From Chionis minor (lineage: Eukaryota > Chordata > Aves > Charadriiformes > Chionididae): a stretch of 64,000 bases of DNA. Position 1 is the stretch's first letter, and the number at the start of each line of letters is the position of its first letter. The position numbers were made by a program, and so were the translations under genes. This document shows positions 49,699 to 63,220 of this stretch, one piece after another. The notes under the pieces are model-generated. The model did no database searches. It worked only from the letters and a program-made list of their open reading frames with translations, and had not been told where the DNA came from. The stretch lies in contig VZSF01007910.1 in the NCBI GenBank assembly GCA_013398295.1, positions 284,201-348,200 on the forward strand, in the 5' to 3' direction.

Positions 49699-52578
49699 CT
49701 GAAATAGAGTTTAAAAGGCACAATCCAAGATTTAAACTAGTAAACCCAACATTTACCATGCAGCAGCAGCATGCAAACTCCTTTGCCTTCACAGAGATCC
49801 CACCACTTAGAGCAACCAAGGAATAAACAAGGAAACAAGCAACACTCAAATTTTGAGGGGAAACAGGGGATATTTATTTTTGCTTGGGGGGTTCCCTGCA
49901 CATAAACACAACATTCTGCACATGTGATTGATTTAGAAACAGAGATCATGGTATAAATTACATATTGGTTAGGAAACAGAGTAAGTCTGGTGCAATTAAG
50001 ATACCGTAAATGAGAAGGTATTATATCACTACAAAACCCCCGGATGTGTTTCAAGGAGCTAAAAGCCCTAAATTTCTAACGCAGCTGGTTTTCTTTGCAA
50101 TATTCTTCACAATAGGGGAATTTTCATTATAAACATTAACAAGCTTAACCGACTTCTGATGCATTCGGCAAAGTTTATACCGACAAAGCGAACGAATGTT
50201 TGATGTTATCCTATTCCGCTTTATTACATCTGTCAAGGGGTGGATGAAGTTACTCAAATCTTTTAGCAAGGCTTCTAGAAAGGCAAAACGAGAAGAATTA
50301 GAGAGGATATTGTGGATACAGTCTTCCTGAAGTAACAGGGATTGCACAGGGAGAAATTCTGTTGCTAAGCGACAAGGAAGAGAAAGGCAAGAGGTACTAC
50401 ACTTGTTTTAAGTATGCTCATTAATCAACATTCCTTAATTTACAGATAACACCCAGCAACAACAAAAGGCTGTCTCTGTTAAAGACCGGGTGAAACATTT
50501 AATAAATATATTCAAACACTAATGTGAAGTAAGTGTCTTCAAGGCAAACTCAACTAAAGCATCTTGGAAGGTATACAGTCACATGGCTTGTTAACAGCCG
50601 GAGCGGCAGTACGTGGACAAACGGCACCAAAGGATACGGCTGAAGCTGTGCCATCCACCATACCGTATCCTTGCGTAGAAATTAAAACCTAACAGCTGTT
50701 TCATCTTACTGGTACTGAACTCCGACAAGGGCTGTTGGATGACAGATGACTCCCGTGGTTTCTACTGCTCAACAGATTTTTTTTATTTTTTTTCTTTCCT
50801 TCACTTAAATCAAAATTTCTCTGAGAGCCTGAATAAATGTCAAAAGATCCACCAGAAGGATTTAAATGACACGGCAGAAATGAAAAACGGCGTGCCACAA
50901 ATAGCACGCAGCCCTGTAGCTGTCTAAAAGCTACGACAGTCTGAACGGAAGAGCATCAGCGCCGCCGAAGTTAGCACAAGACCAAGAAAACAACATCCCA
51001 GAGAGCCCGTATGGTTCCACTTCATAAATAGCATCACAATAAAGAGATTAACACTTATTTCAGTGTCAGCTTACACCAGCCTCCACAACAGAGACCGTTC
51101 CTTTCCGCCAGCGTAACCCCAAACACGGCATCTCTAGCTCAAACCAAACTCAAACGGATCCTGGGAGGTCATCCCATGTCACAACGCAGAATCACGTCGG
51201 GTTTTAGGTTATCCAAATCAATGAGATCAAATAGGGCTTTTTTCCCCCTCTCTCACACACACTTTTTTTCAGTTAAATTTGGACGAGTTATAGGGCAAGC
51301 AACTAGAAACACCCAGAACGCGTTAATTTATTATTTAAAAAAAAAAAGAGGCAAGAATATAGGAGATAGTTCAGACACACACGAGCAATAATAGCGGTTA
51401 GAAGTTAACAACTGGATGCACACATAGCTCTGCTCAAAGCTCTCATCTATCACACACCTTTCAACCCACGAGGCTGCAAAGCACTTTGTGCGCTGCATAC
51501 ACGGTCTACCCGCTTCGTTAATGCTGTTTGTTATTCTCAAAAAAAAAAACCCAACAAAACACCCAAACAAAAAAAACTAAAAAAAACCCACTCCACGGCA
51601 TGCCAGGCACAAACACAGAAAATGAGCTCTTTGGAACAAGAGCTGTGGAAAAGACAACACTGGAAATGCTATTTTAATGTATTGTTTTTTGAAAAAAAAG
51701 GACACCAAATATCTTGTTCCTCTGAATTGAATGCAGAGATTTCACAGCCCAAGCAACCTTTTAGAGGACAGGTCCCCATCATTGCGCTGCAGCCCCTTCG
51801 TAAGCAGGCTGCAAATTATTCTTAATGTCACACAATGAAAACCCACGAGGGAGGAAATACCGCTGTACCCAAATGCGAGGACAGCATTTAAGAGGACTAA
51901 AGGCAGCAATCTCGCTGAGAACTCTGCCGCCCTGTGAAGATGAACGCTCTTCCATTTTCAAAAGAGCAAACCAATTTTGAACACCCTCAAATAGTCAGGA
52001 CATTGATTTACATCTCTTACAAACAACGGCAAAGTGAGTAGTTCAATATCTGCTAGCAACACACTGGTGTATAAGTTTTGTTAGATCTAGTCTTTTGCTA
52101 AAACAGTGGGGACCGTGTTTCCTGCACATTGTGCCTATTAAACAGGTATCCTGGGTAGCTTCTGGGGGCCCATTTATCTGTAAGATCTGACAAGATTCCA
52201 ACCCCGGGCAAATGAAGACATTCTTCTTTTCCCGCATCTTCCCCACTTCAAACAGCCTCTTCTGCCATTTGTCATCAAGGGGTTGTATGACCACAAAGCT
52301 TTGGCCTGGGAACCGGCCCCTCCTGCGTCCCACCTCTTCAAAAAAGGCATCAAAGTAGACAGGCGTTTGTAAAGAGGTTCACCTTCAAAATTGCAATCCC
52401 ACACGCTATCTTCTGTGGGCAGAGGAGCTCCACGGGTGAAGGAAATGTCCCTACAGATCAGCTCTCAGAACCGAAACCTTCATCTGTATTTACTCTTAAA
52501 CCGACAACACGAATGACTCTTATTCACCTGAATCCAAACAAAAGGATGTTTATTGTTCCTTTCTTTCCTTGCTGTTAC

Positions 52579-52864
52579 TTTCTCCCAAGTAACAAGCGAC
52601 AGGACAAGAGGAAACGGCGTCAAGTTGTGCCAGGGGGGGTTTAGGTTGGCTATTAGGAAAAACTTCTTTCCCGAAAGGGTTCTCAAGCATTGGAAGAGGC
52701 TGCCCAGGGAGGTGGTGGAATCGCCGTCCCTGGAGGCGTTTAAAAGACGGGTGGACGTGGTGTTGAGGGACATGGTTTAGTGGTGGTTTTGGTAGTGTAG
52801 GTTATGGTTGGACTCGATGATCTTGAAGGTCTCTTCCAACCCAAGTGATTCTATGATTCTATGA
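52579..52864 (+). mobile_element. CR1 LINE 3' fragment (group A)
   Basis: The frame at 52553-52780 reads [20 protein letters not shown], then [20 protein letters not shown] and VVLRDMV to a stop. The UTR GGTTGGACTCGATGATCTTG and the tail TGATTCTATGATTCTATGAT follow. It is antisense to EXOC4. Confidence 0.96.
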
Positions 52865-53610
52865 TAAGACCGCCAGGACCTGTTCCTAGCTTTCCACATC
52901 CACGAGTTCGTACCCGAAATGCCTCTGCAATGCAAGCGTCCCTTTAAAGGGGCAGGAGTATCTTTCACGCCGTAAGCACTCCCTTTATGTAGAGAAGCCA
53001 AGAAAAATTAAATTAGCCTATGGATGTTTGCAACAATTCTTTTTACAAATTATGGTACATTGCGGGTCTGCTATTCAGGTTTTGTTTGATTAACCTTTTT
53101 CTCCTTTGTGATTCATCAAAGAGCAGAGAAGGGGAAAAAAGTCCTATTTTAATTAAAAACAGCTTCACTGTATTCAAAACTAATAGTTAGAAAACACCAA
53201 AGAAGAATTATGTAAGATTTCTTCAGTAATACCAAGCAAATTTTTTCACCCTCCTTCAGAATGTAACAAGTGAAATGTGATGTCAATGAATGAACATTTT
53301 AAAATGTAAATTATTACAGTTGCCTCTACCATGAGGAAGCTTTTAAAACTTCAATTTGCAGTTTTATGCCAAAAAAACCCAGCTTCAACACACCACTTTG
53401 TCATCCCATCCCAGTGAATCAACTCTGGTACATACCACCACGCAAACCAAGAGAAATTCCAGATGGCGTGAAGCCTGCTCAGGGCATTTCCAAAGCATTT
53501 GGACCCGTAACTTGAAGGGGTTTTAGCTACGCTGACCTCTTTGAAAACCTGAATTTTAGTTATCACTTAAGGATTTCAGGTGGTTCTCATTGTTTAATTC
53601 CATTCAAAGA

Positions 53611-54857
53611 TCACAGAATCACACAAAATGGCTGAAGTTGGAAGGAACCTCCTGAGGTCATCGGGTCCAACCTTCCTGCTCAGGTAGGGCCACCCACAGA
53701 CCAGGGCCACATCCAGATGGCTTTTGAGTATCTCCAAGGATGGAGATGCCCCAGTCCTCCCTGGGCAACTGTGCCGGTGCTCGCTCACCCTCACAGTCAA
53801 AAATCAATTCCTGATGTTCAGAGGGAACCTCCTGTGTTTCAGTTTGGGCCCGTTACCTCTGGTCCCATCACTGGGCACCACTGAACAGAGCCTGGCTCCG
53901 TCTTCTCCATACCCTCCCCTTCCACGTATCTATACACATTGTTAAGATCCCCCTTGAGCCTTCTCTTCTCCAGGCTGAGCAGTCCCAGCTCTCCCAGCCT
54001 TTCTTCACAGGACAGATACTCCAGACCCTTCATCATCTTCACAGCCCTTTGCTGGACTCTTTCCAGGATGTCCATATCTCTCTTGCCCTAGGGAGCCCAG
54101 CACCGGACCCAGCACTCCAGGTGTGACCTCACCAGTGCTGAGTAGAGGAAGGATCACCTCCCTTGACCTGCTGGTAAAACTTTGTCTAATGCAGCCCAAG
54201 ACACCTTCAGCCTGCTTTGCAGCAAGGGCACTGTGCTGGTTGCTCATGTTCAACTTGATGTCCACTCAGCTTTTTTTCTGCGAAGTTGCTTTCCAGCTTG
54301 GTGATCCCCAGCAGGTCCCAATTGCTGGGGTTCTTCCTCTCCAGGGCCAGGACTGCAATTCCACTGGTTGAACTTCATGAGGTTCCTGTCAGTCCGTTTC
54401 TTCAGCCAGCCCAGGTCCCTCCGGATGGCAGCACGACCCTGTGGCACATCAGCCAATCCGCCCGTGTCGCCTGCAAACTTGCTGAGGGTACGCTCTGCCG
54501 TAACATCCAAATCAGTAATTAAGATGTTGAATAGGACTGAACCCAGTAGGACCCAGAAGTGCACCCTGGGGTACACCGCTAGTTACTGGCCTCCAACTAG
54601 ACCTTGTGCTGCTGATCACCACCCTTTTTGGCCAGCCATTCAGACAGTTTTTGATCCAGCTCACCATCCGCTCATCCAGCCTGTGTATCAAGCATTTCTC
54701 TATTGGAATCCTACAGAAGACAGCGTCAAAGGCCTTACTGAAGAGCAAGTAGACAACACTCATGGCTCTCCCCTCATCTGCCAGGGCAGTCTTTCATTGT
54801 AGAAGTTTATCAAGTTGGTCAAGCCATGCTGACTACTCCTGGTGATTTTATTGTTCT
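53611..54857 (-). mobile_element. Long CR1 LINE fragment of a distinct group (D)
   Basis: The 3' UTR differs from the others: on the plus strand TCACAGAATCACACAAAATG, then GGAAGGAACCTCCTGAGGTC and GGGCCACCCACAGACCAGGG. Minus-strand frames include [20 protein letters not shown], then EERLGELGLLSLEKRRLKGD, and further in LFNILITDLDVTAERTLSKF followed by AGDTGG in place of the catalytic ADDT. Beyond it lies YLLFSKAFDAVF, an RT segment upstream of the catalytic box. Several frameshifts are present. It reaches further into RT than most copies here. Confidence 0.94.
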
Positions 54858-54859
54858 AA

Positions 54860-55925
54860 TCATAGACTGGTTTGGGTTGGAAGGACATTAAAGATCACCC
54901 TCCCACTTATACAAGGTTGCTCCAAGCCCTATCCAACCTGGCCTTGAACACCTCCAGGGATGGGGCAGCCACAGCTTCTCTGGGCAACCCCAGAGAGTGG
55001 GCAACCACCCTTAGAGGGAAAAATTTCTTCCTGAGATCTAATCTAAATCTCCCCTCTTTCAGTTTGAAGCCATCACCCCTCTCCCTATCACTACATTCCC
55101 TGATCAAGAGCCCCTCCACAGCTTTCTCGTAGGCCACTTTAGGCATTGGAAGAGGCTATAAGGTCTCCCCAGAGCCTTCTCTTCTCCAGGCTGAACAATC
55201 CCAACTCTCTCAGTCTGTCCTTATAGGTGAGGTGTTCCAGCCCTCGGATCATCTTCATGGCCTTCCTCTGGACTACTCCAACAGGTCCATGCCCTTCTTA
55301 TGCCGGGGGCCCCAGAGCTGGACACAGGGCTCCAGGTGGGGTCTTCACAAGAGTGGAGTAGAGGGACAGAATGATCTCTCTCACCCTGCTGGCCTTGCTG
55401 CATTTGATGCAGCCCAGGATGCGGGTGGTGCTTGGGCTTCCAGTGCCCATTGCCAGCTCATGTGGAGCTTCTCATCCACCGACAACCCCAAGCCCTTCTC
55501 AGCAGGGCTGCTCTCCAGTCATTCTCTGCCCAGCCTGTACGTGTGCTTCAGACGCACACATGGAGGACTTTGCACTTGGCCTGGTTGAACTTCATGAGGT
55601 TGGCACGGGCCCACCTCTCAAGCCTATCCAGGTCCCTCTGGATGGCATCGTTTCCCTACAGTGTGTTGACTGCTCCACACAGCTTGGTGTCATCAGCGAA
55701 CTTGCTGAGGGTGCACTCAATCCCAACATCCATGTTGCCCACAAAGATGTTAAACAGCACCGGTCCCAGTACCAACCCCTGAGAACACCACTCATCACTG
55801 GTGGTCACTTCGACATCGAGCCGTTCACTGCAACTCTTTGAGTGCGTCCGTCCAGCCAGTTCCTTATCCAAGTGGGCCACTCATCAAATCCATGTCTCTC
55901 CAATTTAGAGACAAGGATGTCTCTA
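54860..55925 (-). mobile_element. Long CR1 LINE fragment (group B), directly behind another
   Basis: Starting three bases from the previous copy, the plus strand shows TCATAGACTGGTTTGGGTTG, the 3' end of a group B CR1. Minus-strand frames read EGRFRLDLRKKFFPLRVVAH, then [20 protein letters not shown] and [16 protein letters not shown] with the FADD box intact. The frame is interrupted near 55140-55210 and 55400-55590. The pair is arranged head to tail in the same direction as EXOC4. Confidence 0.95.
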
Positions 55926-58900
55926 AATCATCTCTGAGAACTGCTTATCAAGCAAAACATTTAAACATGGTTCCTCAAAAGCCTCCAAAGACAACAACCT
56001 AAAGGAGTGACGATTCTGCCACATTCTCTAATGAAATAAGCAGCCATTTTCAAAAATTGTTCATCACTGAAGTGGTGCATCTAAAAATGCACAACTCTGT
56101 GTTCAAGCAGTCAAAAATCTACCCTCAGTTTAAGTCACTAGAAAGTTGAATCATGCGCATCATTGATTCATCACCTCCACAGTTACAAAGGTGGAAACTT
56201 CCTTGACGGCTCCCTGGTTTGATGATGCCCTATAAAAACGTCTGTTCCAATTGATGAGACCCTCATTTGTACAGTTCTGCCATTTCACAAGGAAGAAACC
56301 TGCAGCAAGAGGCATTTTAATAGCTGCAGTCTGATCCCGAGAAAAGCCAGTGTTGATAACTCATTTAAGTAAAGCAGCTAAAGAAAAGACTCTTGGGTCT
56401 TGTTTTTCATTCCAATGAATGGTCAAAATTTGCTGCTACTCATTACAGAAGATTTCATTAGCTGTGTGTTTTTATGGGCAACTAGTAAAATTTAATGTAC
56501 TATTTTCCATGATTTATGTCCTTTCTGAATATACTCTTTCTGCCTTCAACCCTTCTAGAGAAAAGGATGCAAGTTCATATTAAGACTTGAAGAAACATCA
56601 CCTGCTAATTTCTGGTGCCAGATCCTTGTTCTGACCCATGTATGAAGACAATGAGGAAGAACCAGATGGTTACTTTAGAAATGGTTGGTTTAAAAATTTT
56701 GGTCGTTTTCTTCTCTGCCTTACTACCGAGTCCAGAAGAAAACATGTCTCAGAGATCAATAACCTCGAAGCCCCAGGGCAAATCTCCTCTTTCCAAAACT
56801 GTTGTTCACACAGTTCTGTCTACAGTTTTAAGGATGTTAGTCTTTCAAAAAACAGAGGCATTTTAATTTTACAAGGCCACTCTTTCACATCTTTCGTAAC
56901 ATTTCATTGCGAGAATTGTACAAAGCAACTCTGTAAGCCCCCTTCAAAATCCTCCCAATACACACAAGTATGAAAACTGAGCCTCCAAATAAAAATAAGT
57001 GCATGGTAGTCAAATATCTTACATTGGGACCACATGTAAGAACAACTAATGAAATTACACAGGAAGAGCAACTGTTACCCTTTGGGCTTTTGTCACAAGG
57101 ATCTAAAATTTCCTCAATTTTCCCTTCCCCAAACACACACACAGATGACATGCATCAGTGCTTAGCATCAAGTCAGAACACGAACCATTACTGAGGATAA
57201 GGGAGAAAAATGACGGTCCTGCAAAAACAGACTCACAAGAAGTTACTTCATAGACTTTGATGTTTATTGTGCAATTGCAAACCTGTCTTAAACTGCAGGA
57301 ACAGACTTCCTCTTAAATACCCTAGGGGAAAAATTTACCCTGAGGTAAGAAAAAACAGCTTTTTTTGCGGCACTGCAATGATAGCAGGAGGGAATGGGAC
57401 TCGCTGCTGGATTGCCACCACCTTCTGATCAAAGTCCTCAGTTGGATTTGTGCAAATGTAAAACAGCCAAAACAAAAACCCTCCAGTTCAGTGAGAGGAC
57501 CATTTAATTTTTAGTACAAATGACAGAAAATTCAGCCAGCTGGTGTCAGACCCTCAGGTGAGGTTAATAGGAAAAAAAATATCTTTTACATGTTTACTGA
57601 GCATGGTTGAAGTGGAAGCAACTGTGACAACAAACAGAATGCCACACTGGCATTTTTAGAGCCACCTTTAAAATTGGACCTTAAATCTCTGGTTCCTGCA
57701 GGTATTTTGCAGGGTCAGGTTCACAGGTCTCCACGTTTCCACCTGCACAGAAGTACTTACGTCCCTGAAGAAACAGAGCCAGGAGCAGTAACCACACTTG
57801 ACCTCAGAAGCCACCACACTGCTTGGATTTAGAAGCTACAGTTTTCTCTTAGAGCTGAGAAGTACCAATCACTGAAGTATATTATTTGTTCAGCATAAAA
57901 TTTACATACACCATCAAGAACAGTATCAATTGTCACCACCTCAGCTCACCCTCTGTCAGATTTCTACAACCTATTCTCAGGAATTTTTCAGGAAAGGGCG
58001 CTCTTGGGTTTGCTAAGCACCCAGTGAGAACATTTTATAGTTCCAGGAAGAGCCAGGCAACGCAAGAACCTTCATAAATACTCTCCAGAGTACAGAAGGT
58101 TCAAACAGAGAAATATAATTTAAAAGTGAATTTATTTCTCTGAACTGGCATGAAGGGAAAACCTTACTGGTTAACTGCCGTATCTGCAATCCTCAGGTGA
58201 ACATTACTGAAGGTTTTGTTTATTTTAAGTGCACCAGGAACAGCTTTAATTTCCTTATAAAGATTCTACAGCACAAAGTAACATCTCCTTTGGGAAGGGA
58301 ATGCAGAAAGGACTCGAAATTTTGGCATCTTTGCTGAGATGGGCTGAATGAGTCAGGGCTTACAATGACATGCATTAATATGCACAGCCACTTTGTTTAA
58401 TCAATAAAAAGCCAAAGAACTTAAATGACTAAAGGCAGAAACAGCTTTCATTATGCATACACATAAGTTTTAAATTCTCCGGTAGTTCCGCAGTCCTGGA
58501 AAAGGCTATTTTCAAATAAAATTATGTGGAAAAAATATACATAAGTACATCGTGCACTCGAAGCAGAACCATATGCATAGTTTATGCTGATCAAATGTTT
58601 TCTATTACATTTACATCTCTCCCAGTCTGAGGGACACTTGCCCAGCACTTCACTGAATGATGCAGAGTGTAACGAGGCGCCAGGTAAGACATTTTCTGGC
58701 ATGATGGGCATAAAGAGCAAGAACAGATCTGCAGAAATGCGACTTTTTAAGGCAGATTCTAAACTGACTAACGTGGAGGATGAAGCCATCAGAGCCTTTG
58801 TTTTCAGGCGTTTGGAGTGAAAGGAGCAACGCCGTTTCATGCTCACAAACAACTCTGTTCTCAGAGACCTCCGCTGTGGTTCTTAGCTGTCACTTGTACC

Positions 58901-59011
58901 CTAGAACCTCCGTTCAAACACGGTACGAAATAACCATTTATCAGGGCACGTCAGGACAAGTGGTTTTAAACACCGTCAACATTGCACCGAGCAAATAAAA
59001 ACAGAATTTAC

Positions 59012-59982
59012 AGGTCGGTGCTGGGACCTGTACTATTCAACATCTTTGTCGGTGACATGGAACAGTGGGGTCGAGCGCACCCTCAGCAAGTTCACCGATG
59101 ATACCAAGTTGTTTGGTGAAGTAGACGCGCTGGAGGGGAGGGATGCCATCCAGAGGGACCTGGACAGGCTGGAGAGGTGGGCCCAAGCCAACCTCATGCA
59201 GTTCAACAAGGCCAAGTGCAAGGTTCTAAATCTGGGTCAGCGCAATCCCAAACACAAATACAGGCTCGGCGAGGAATGGCTGGAGAGCAGCCCTGAGGAG
59301 AAGGACCTGGCTGTGCTGATCAACGAGAAGCTCAACTTGAGCCAGCAGTGTGCGACCGCAGCCCAGAAGGCCAACTGCATCCTGGGCTGCATCAAGAGAA
59401 GTGTGGCCAGCAGGTCAAGGGAGGTGATTCTGCCCCTCTACTCCACTCTGGCGAGACCCCACCTGGAGCGCTGCATCCAGCTCTGGAGTCCCCAACAGAA
59501 GAAGGACATGGACCTGCTGGAGCGTGTCCAGAGGAGAGCCACGAGGATGGTCCGAGGGCTGAAGCACCTCTCCTCTGAGGAGAGGCTGGAAGAGTTGGGG
59601 CTGTTCAGCCTGGAGAAGAGAAGGCTCCGGGGAGATCTTATCACGGTCTTCCAGTACCCAAAGGGGCTACAGGAGAGCAGGGGAAGGACTTTTTCCTAGG
59701 GCATGTAGTGATAGGATGAGGGGGAATGGCTTTAAACCGGAAGAGGGCAGGTTTAGATTAAACATTAGGAAGAAATTTTTGACTTGGAGGGTGGTGAGGC
59801 ACTGGAACAGGTTGCCCAGAGAGGTTGTTGAGGCCCCATCCCTGGAGGTGTTCAAGGCCAGGCTGGATGTGGCCTTGGGCAACCTGGTCTGGTGGGAGGT
59901 GTACCTGTCTATGGCAGGGGGGCTGGAACTCAATGATCTGCAAGGTCCCTTCCAACCCAAACCATTCTATGATTCTATGATT
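59012..59982 (+). mobile_element. CR1 LINE fragment with a 217-codon open frame (group B)
   Basis: The frame at 59046-59699 is the longest open CR1 coding stretch in the plus direction. It runs from [20 protein letters not shown] through [40 protein letters not shown] and [20 protein letters not shown] to a frame break near 59690. The catalytic FADD is FTDD, keeping both aspartates. A second frame at 59716-60000 covers the C-terminus ([20 protein letters not shown]). The 3' UTR is ATGATCTGCAAGGTCCCTTC and the tail ATTCTATGATTCTATGATTT. Confidence 0.97.
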
Positions 59983-60698
59983 TTCAGAAGTCGCAAATGA
60001 GTCAGAAAACACTTACCTAGTTATGCTTTAGGAACGCTACTACCACTTCTTGTTCTGCTACAAGTGATTAATAACACACCTTTTTCTGTTCTTACACATG
60101 CAAACATTGCCTGCTATGCTGCGGGGGGAACTATTAATTCAAAAAAAAAAAAAAGAGAATAACCTAATAACCTTTTTTATTTGAAAACACAGCCTCACTA
60201 CTTGTATACGAAGAAATGTCTGAATGGCCCAGGTAAGCAAATCCCAAACCTCAATATTCAAATCGAGGTCAATGCATTAAATAGGGGTCCCATGCCTTAT
60301 TCCAAGTAAAAGATGGTGGAAGAGAGTCTCGGCCACATCTCTGCCCAAAAAATGGAATCAAACTAAATATCCTGCATTTTGATTCTTCCTTATATAAGGG
60401 GTATCCTTCACATGTTGCTTTACCTTTCTGGCTTAATGCAGATCACTTGCGCTTGGCGGAAGGTGTCTTAGGAAAGTTTGTAAACATGCCGGTCAGATGG
60501 ATAACCCAGGCTCGCTTTCAATTCCTTTTGGAGAAGTTTTACCAAAATCCAGAATTTTAGATTTGGTTCCAACTGCAGCGAGAACTTGCAGCCATTTTCT
60601 TACTTCAAAACTGAATTTGGTTGGTTTTGGTTCTGCTCCTCAGAACACTTACACAATCAACAACTGGGAGGCTACGTACTGGGTGACGCTGTTTAGAA

Positions 60699-61358
60699 TA
60701 ATAGAATCATAGAATCACTTGGGTTGGAAGAGACCTTCAAGATCATCGAGTCCAACCATAACCTACACTACCAAAATCACCACTAAACCGTGTCCCTCAG
60801 CACCACGTCTGCCCGGCTTTGAAATACCTCCAGGGACGGCGATTCCACCACCTCCCTGGGCAGCCTCTTCCAATGCTTGAGAACCCTTTCCGTAAAGAAG
60901 TTTTTCCTAATATCCAACCTAAACCTCCCCTGGCACAACTTGAGGCCATTTCCTCTTGTCCTGTCGCTTGTTCCTTGGGAGAAGAGATTGACCCCACCTG
61001 GCTATAACCTCCTTTCAGGGAGTTGTAGAGAGTGAGAAGGTCTCCCCTCAACCTTCTCTTCTCCAGGCTAAACAATCCCAACTCCCTCAGCCGCTCCTCA
61101 TAAGACTTGTTCTCCAGACCCCTCACCAGCTCCGTTGCCCTTCTCTGGACACGCTCCAGCACCTCAATGTCTCTCCGATACTGCGGTGCCCAAAACTGAA
61201 CACAGCACTCGAGCTGCGGCCTCACCAGTGCTGAGCACAGGGGCACAATCACTTCCCTGCTCCTGCTGGTCACACCACTCTTGATCCAGGCCAAGATGCC
61301 ATTGGCCTTCTTGGCCACCTGGGCACATGCTGGCTCATGTTCAGCCGACTGTGCACCA
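60699..61358 (-). mobile_element. CR1 LINE fragment with a 173-codon open frame (group A)
   Basis: The minus-strand frame 61318-60797 reads [20 protein letters not shown], then [40 protein letters not shown] and [18 protein letters not shown] one-base loss in the GTGGGG run near 60991 then moves the C-terminus into another frame. The tail is at the low end (AATCATAGAATCACTTGGGT). It lies in the same direction as EXOC4. Confidence 0.97.
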
Positions 61359-62798
61359 GTTTATTCCTATATAACCTTATTATAGGACAAAGTCATCATC
61401 ATGGTGGGCAAGACTGTCACGGGTGATCCCAGACAGTTCCGAACAAGAACTATACGCTGGAAATGAGGGCAGTAAACTTGAACTGGACTCCGCTGAAAGT
61501 ACGAGGCAGTACCTAAAGGGGAACACCAGCGTCAGTGCTCGTGGAGCCCTTGGCTCTGAAAGAGCAGGATGCCTCGGGACTTTCCTTTACAGATGGTATT
61601 GCAGTAGTCCAGCATGAATGCTAAAAATGCCATTTATCTCTACTTACAGGTTTACACTGGTTACAGCTAGGAAAAAACTTCTCGGCCACTTTTGGATAAT
61701 AACAAACCTCCTGCCAATCTCAGCAGATGCAACAAGGATTGCCTAAGCTCAGTAAGTCTTCAAAGGTGACATGTCAACAAAATTCTTTTCAGAGCATATT
61801 TAAGGTTTGTATTACACTAGCAATAAAGAAAACCAACTAAGGAAGATACTAAAAGTACTGAAAGGACAGGATTCCCTTTCTTCAGTAGGTACAGCTCCTG
61901 CTGCCTGTTCCGCATCATAAGGCACGATGGGAGATCCCTATCAGCCCCGTAACTCCAGACCAGTATTTTAGGTGGAAAAATAACAGCACACACTGTGCAA
62001 CGAACTCACTGAAAAGGAAGTAGGAAGCGGTGAGACGGGGATGCAGTTTGTTGTTGCTTATTTCCTCCGCTCCCCAAAATCGTGTGATCTTTATCAAGAA
62101 ACTGAACCGATCGTAGGGGAAAAGAACAGGAATTCTGGAGTTTTCTTCCCCAGAATTTTCACATGGTTCTTCTCTTCCAGGTTTCTGCAATGAAGCTGCA
62201 GTTTCCAGCCCTGAAGGTTTCTATTGGCATGTCACAAGTGACTCCTCACAAACGCCCACTATGTAGGAATACAGCCTCAGGCTCTGAGAGACCAGGAACC
62301 CTACAGGAGCAGGGCTAAGTAACAAAAACCCCTACAAGAGCAAAAGATAAGAATGATCAAACAAAAGAGCCTACGAGGTGAGCATTACGAGAAAAACCAG
62401 AAACAAGCAGACAAAATAAGGACAAAAGAATTAAATAAGTATGAGAAGAGAAGGAAAGATTCTTTCTATTAGAGGAATACTGAAGCAGCCAACTTTTGAA
62501 AGGAAGCCGGAGAGAGATGTAGGTCACTTCTGTATTATTAATTTTATTCATTTGTTAAACAAGGACAGCCCCACTTATTAATCTACTGAAACAATACAAG
62601 GATTAATTCCCCATCTGTGCAGCACCACTTTCAAAGCCTCATACCAAAGCAACAATGAAACCGAGGGTTTCGCTCAGTGTCTGTTGTAGTAACAGGTCCA
62701 CAAAGATCACCACCAGGTTATTCCTGTGGAGAGACAGACCTTTAGTCAAAGTTACAAAGTTCCCACAAGGAAAAGTTTTGACATTCTGGCTCCAGCAC

Positions 62799-62816
62799 AG
62801 AAAAAAAAAAAAAAAA
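62799..62816 (+). repeat. A-rich simple repeat
   Basis: A run of about 16-17 A lies between CAGCACAG and CAACCCC. No element is attached that I can name. Confidence 0.7.
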
Positions 62817-63220
62817 CAACCCCTTCTGCAACATCGACACATACCTGTCTGCCTACATTAGATAACAGAGAGGAGACCTCTACACAAACTGAACTGACTG
62901 CAATTATCTCTTCTGCCCAAGATACCAAGAACACGATCAAGACTAGAACAGGCACAGAAAACTAAGTGTATTTAAGTGAAGCTGATGGGAGGTAGGAGAG
63001 ATTTGCCAAAAGAAAAATACAGACCAGGCCAAGTTCTGCCCCGAGATGTACCACTCACTCAGTTCGTGATGTTGCACAAATCACTTCCTAACTTTTTGAC
63101 TCAGGACCTCCCGTCAGCAGCCAACCATGAAAAGGGATGATATGCCTGCTACTACTCCTGTACAATCAGCTGAAGAGCTACAAATTAATTCTGTGAGGCG
63201 TGCACGCAACAAATACTCAC

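Larger units (their letters stand above)
49699..63220 (-). other. EXOC4: EXOC4 intron of 13,522 bp
   Basis: This phase-1 intron is bounded by donor GT at 63220-63219 and acceptor AG at 49700-49699. It contains CR1 copies at 52579-52864, 53611-54857, 54860-55925, 59012-59982 and 60699-61358. The remaining stretches (49699-52578, 52865-53610, 55926-59011, 59983-60698, 61359-63220) show no coding signal or repeat that I can support. They have only A/T-rich runs, such as a run of A at about 62800-62815, an A-rich stretch at about 60139-60155 and an A-rich stretch at about 51539-51590. Open frames of 60-130 codons here match no family I know. Confidence 0.85.

Noticed and set aside
49500..49826. 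108-codon plus-strand open frame
   Set aside because: It is antisense to the EXOC4 exon at 49455-49698 and has no recognisable product of its own.
56638..56973. 111-codon plus-strand open frame
   Set aside because: No family resemblance and no splice context. It is typical of chance frames in A/T-rich intron.
58451..58852. 133-codon minus-strand open frame considered as another EXOC4 exon
   Set aside because: The translation has no resemblance to EXOC4, and the two flanking exons already join in protein order and phase, leaving no residue missing.
62639..62842. Minus-strand segment RNNLVVIFVDLLLQQTL considered as the EXOC4 exon around LHLVLIDELHRHL
   Set aside because: The similarity is superficial. 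It would also lie downstream of the 110-bp exon in transcript order, whereas that protein segment comes before it.
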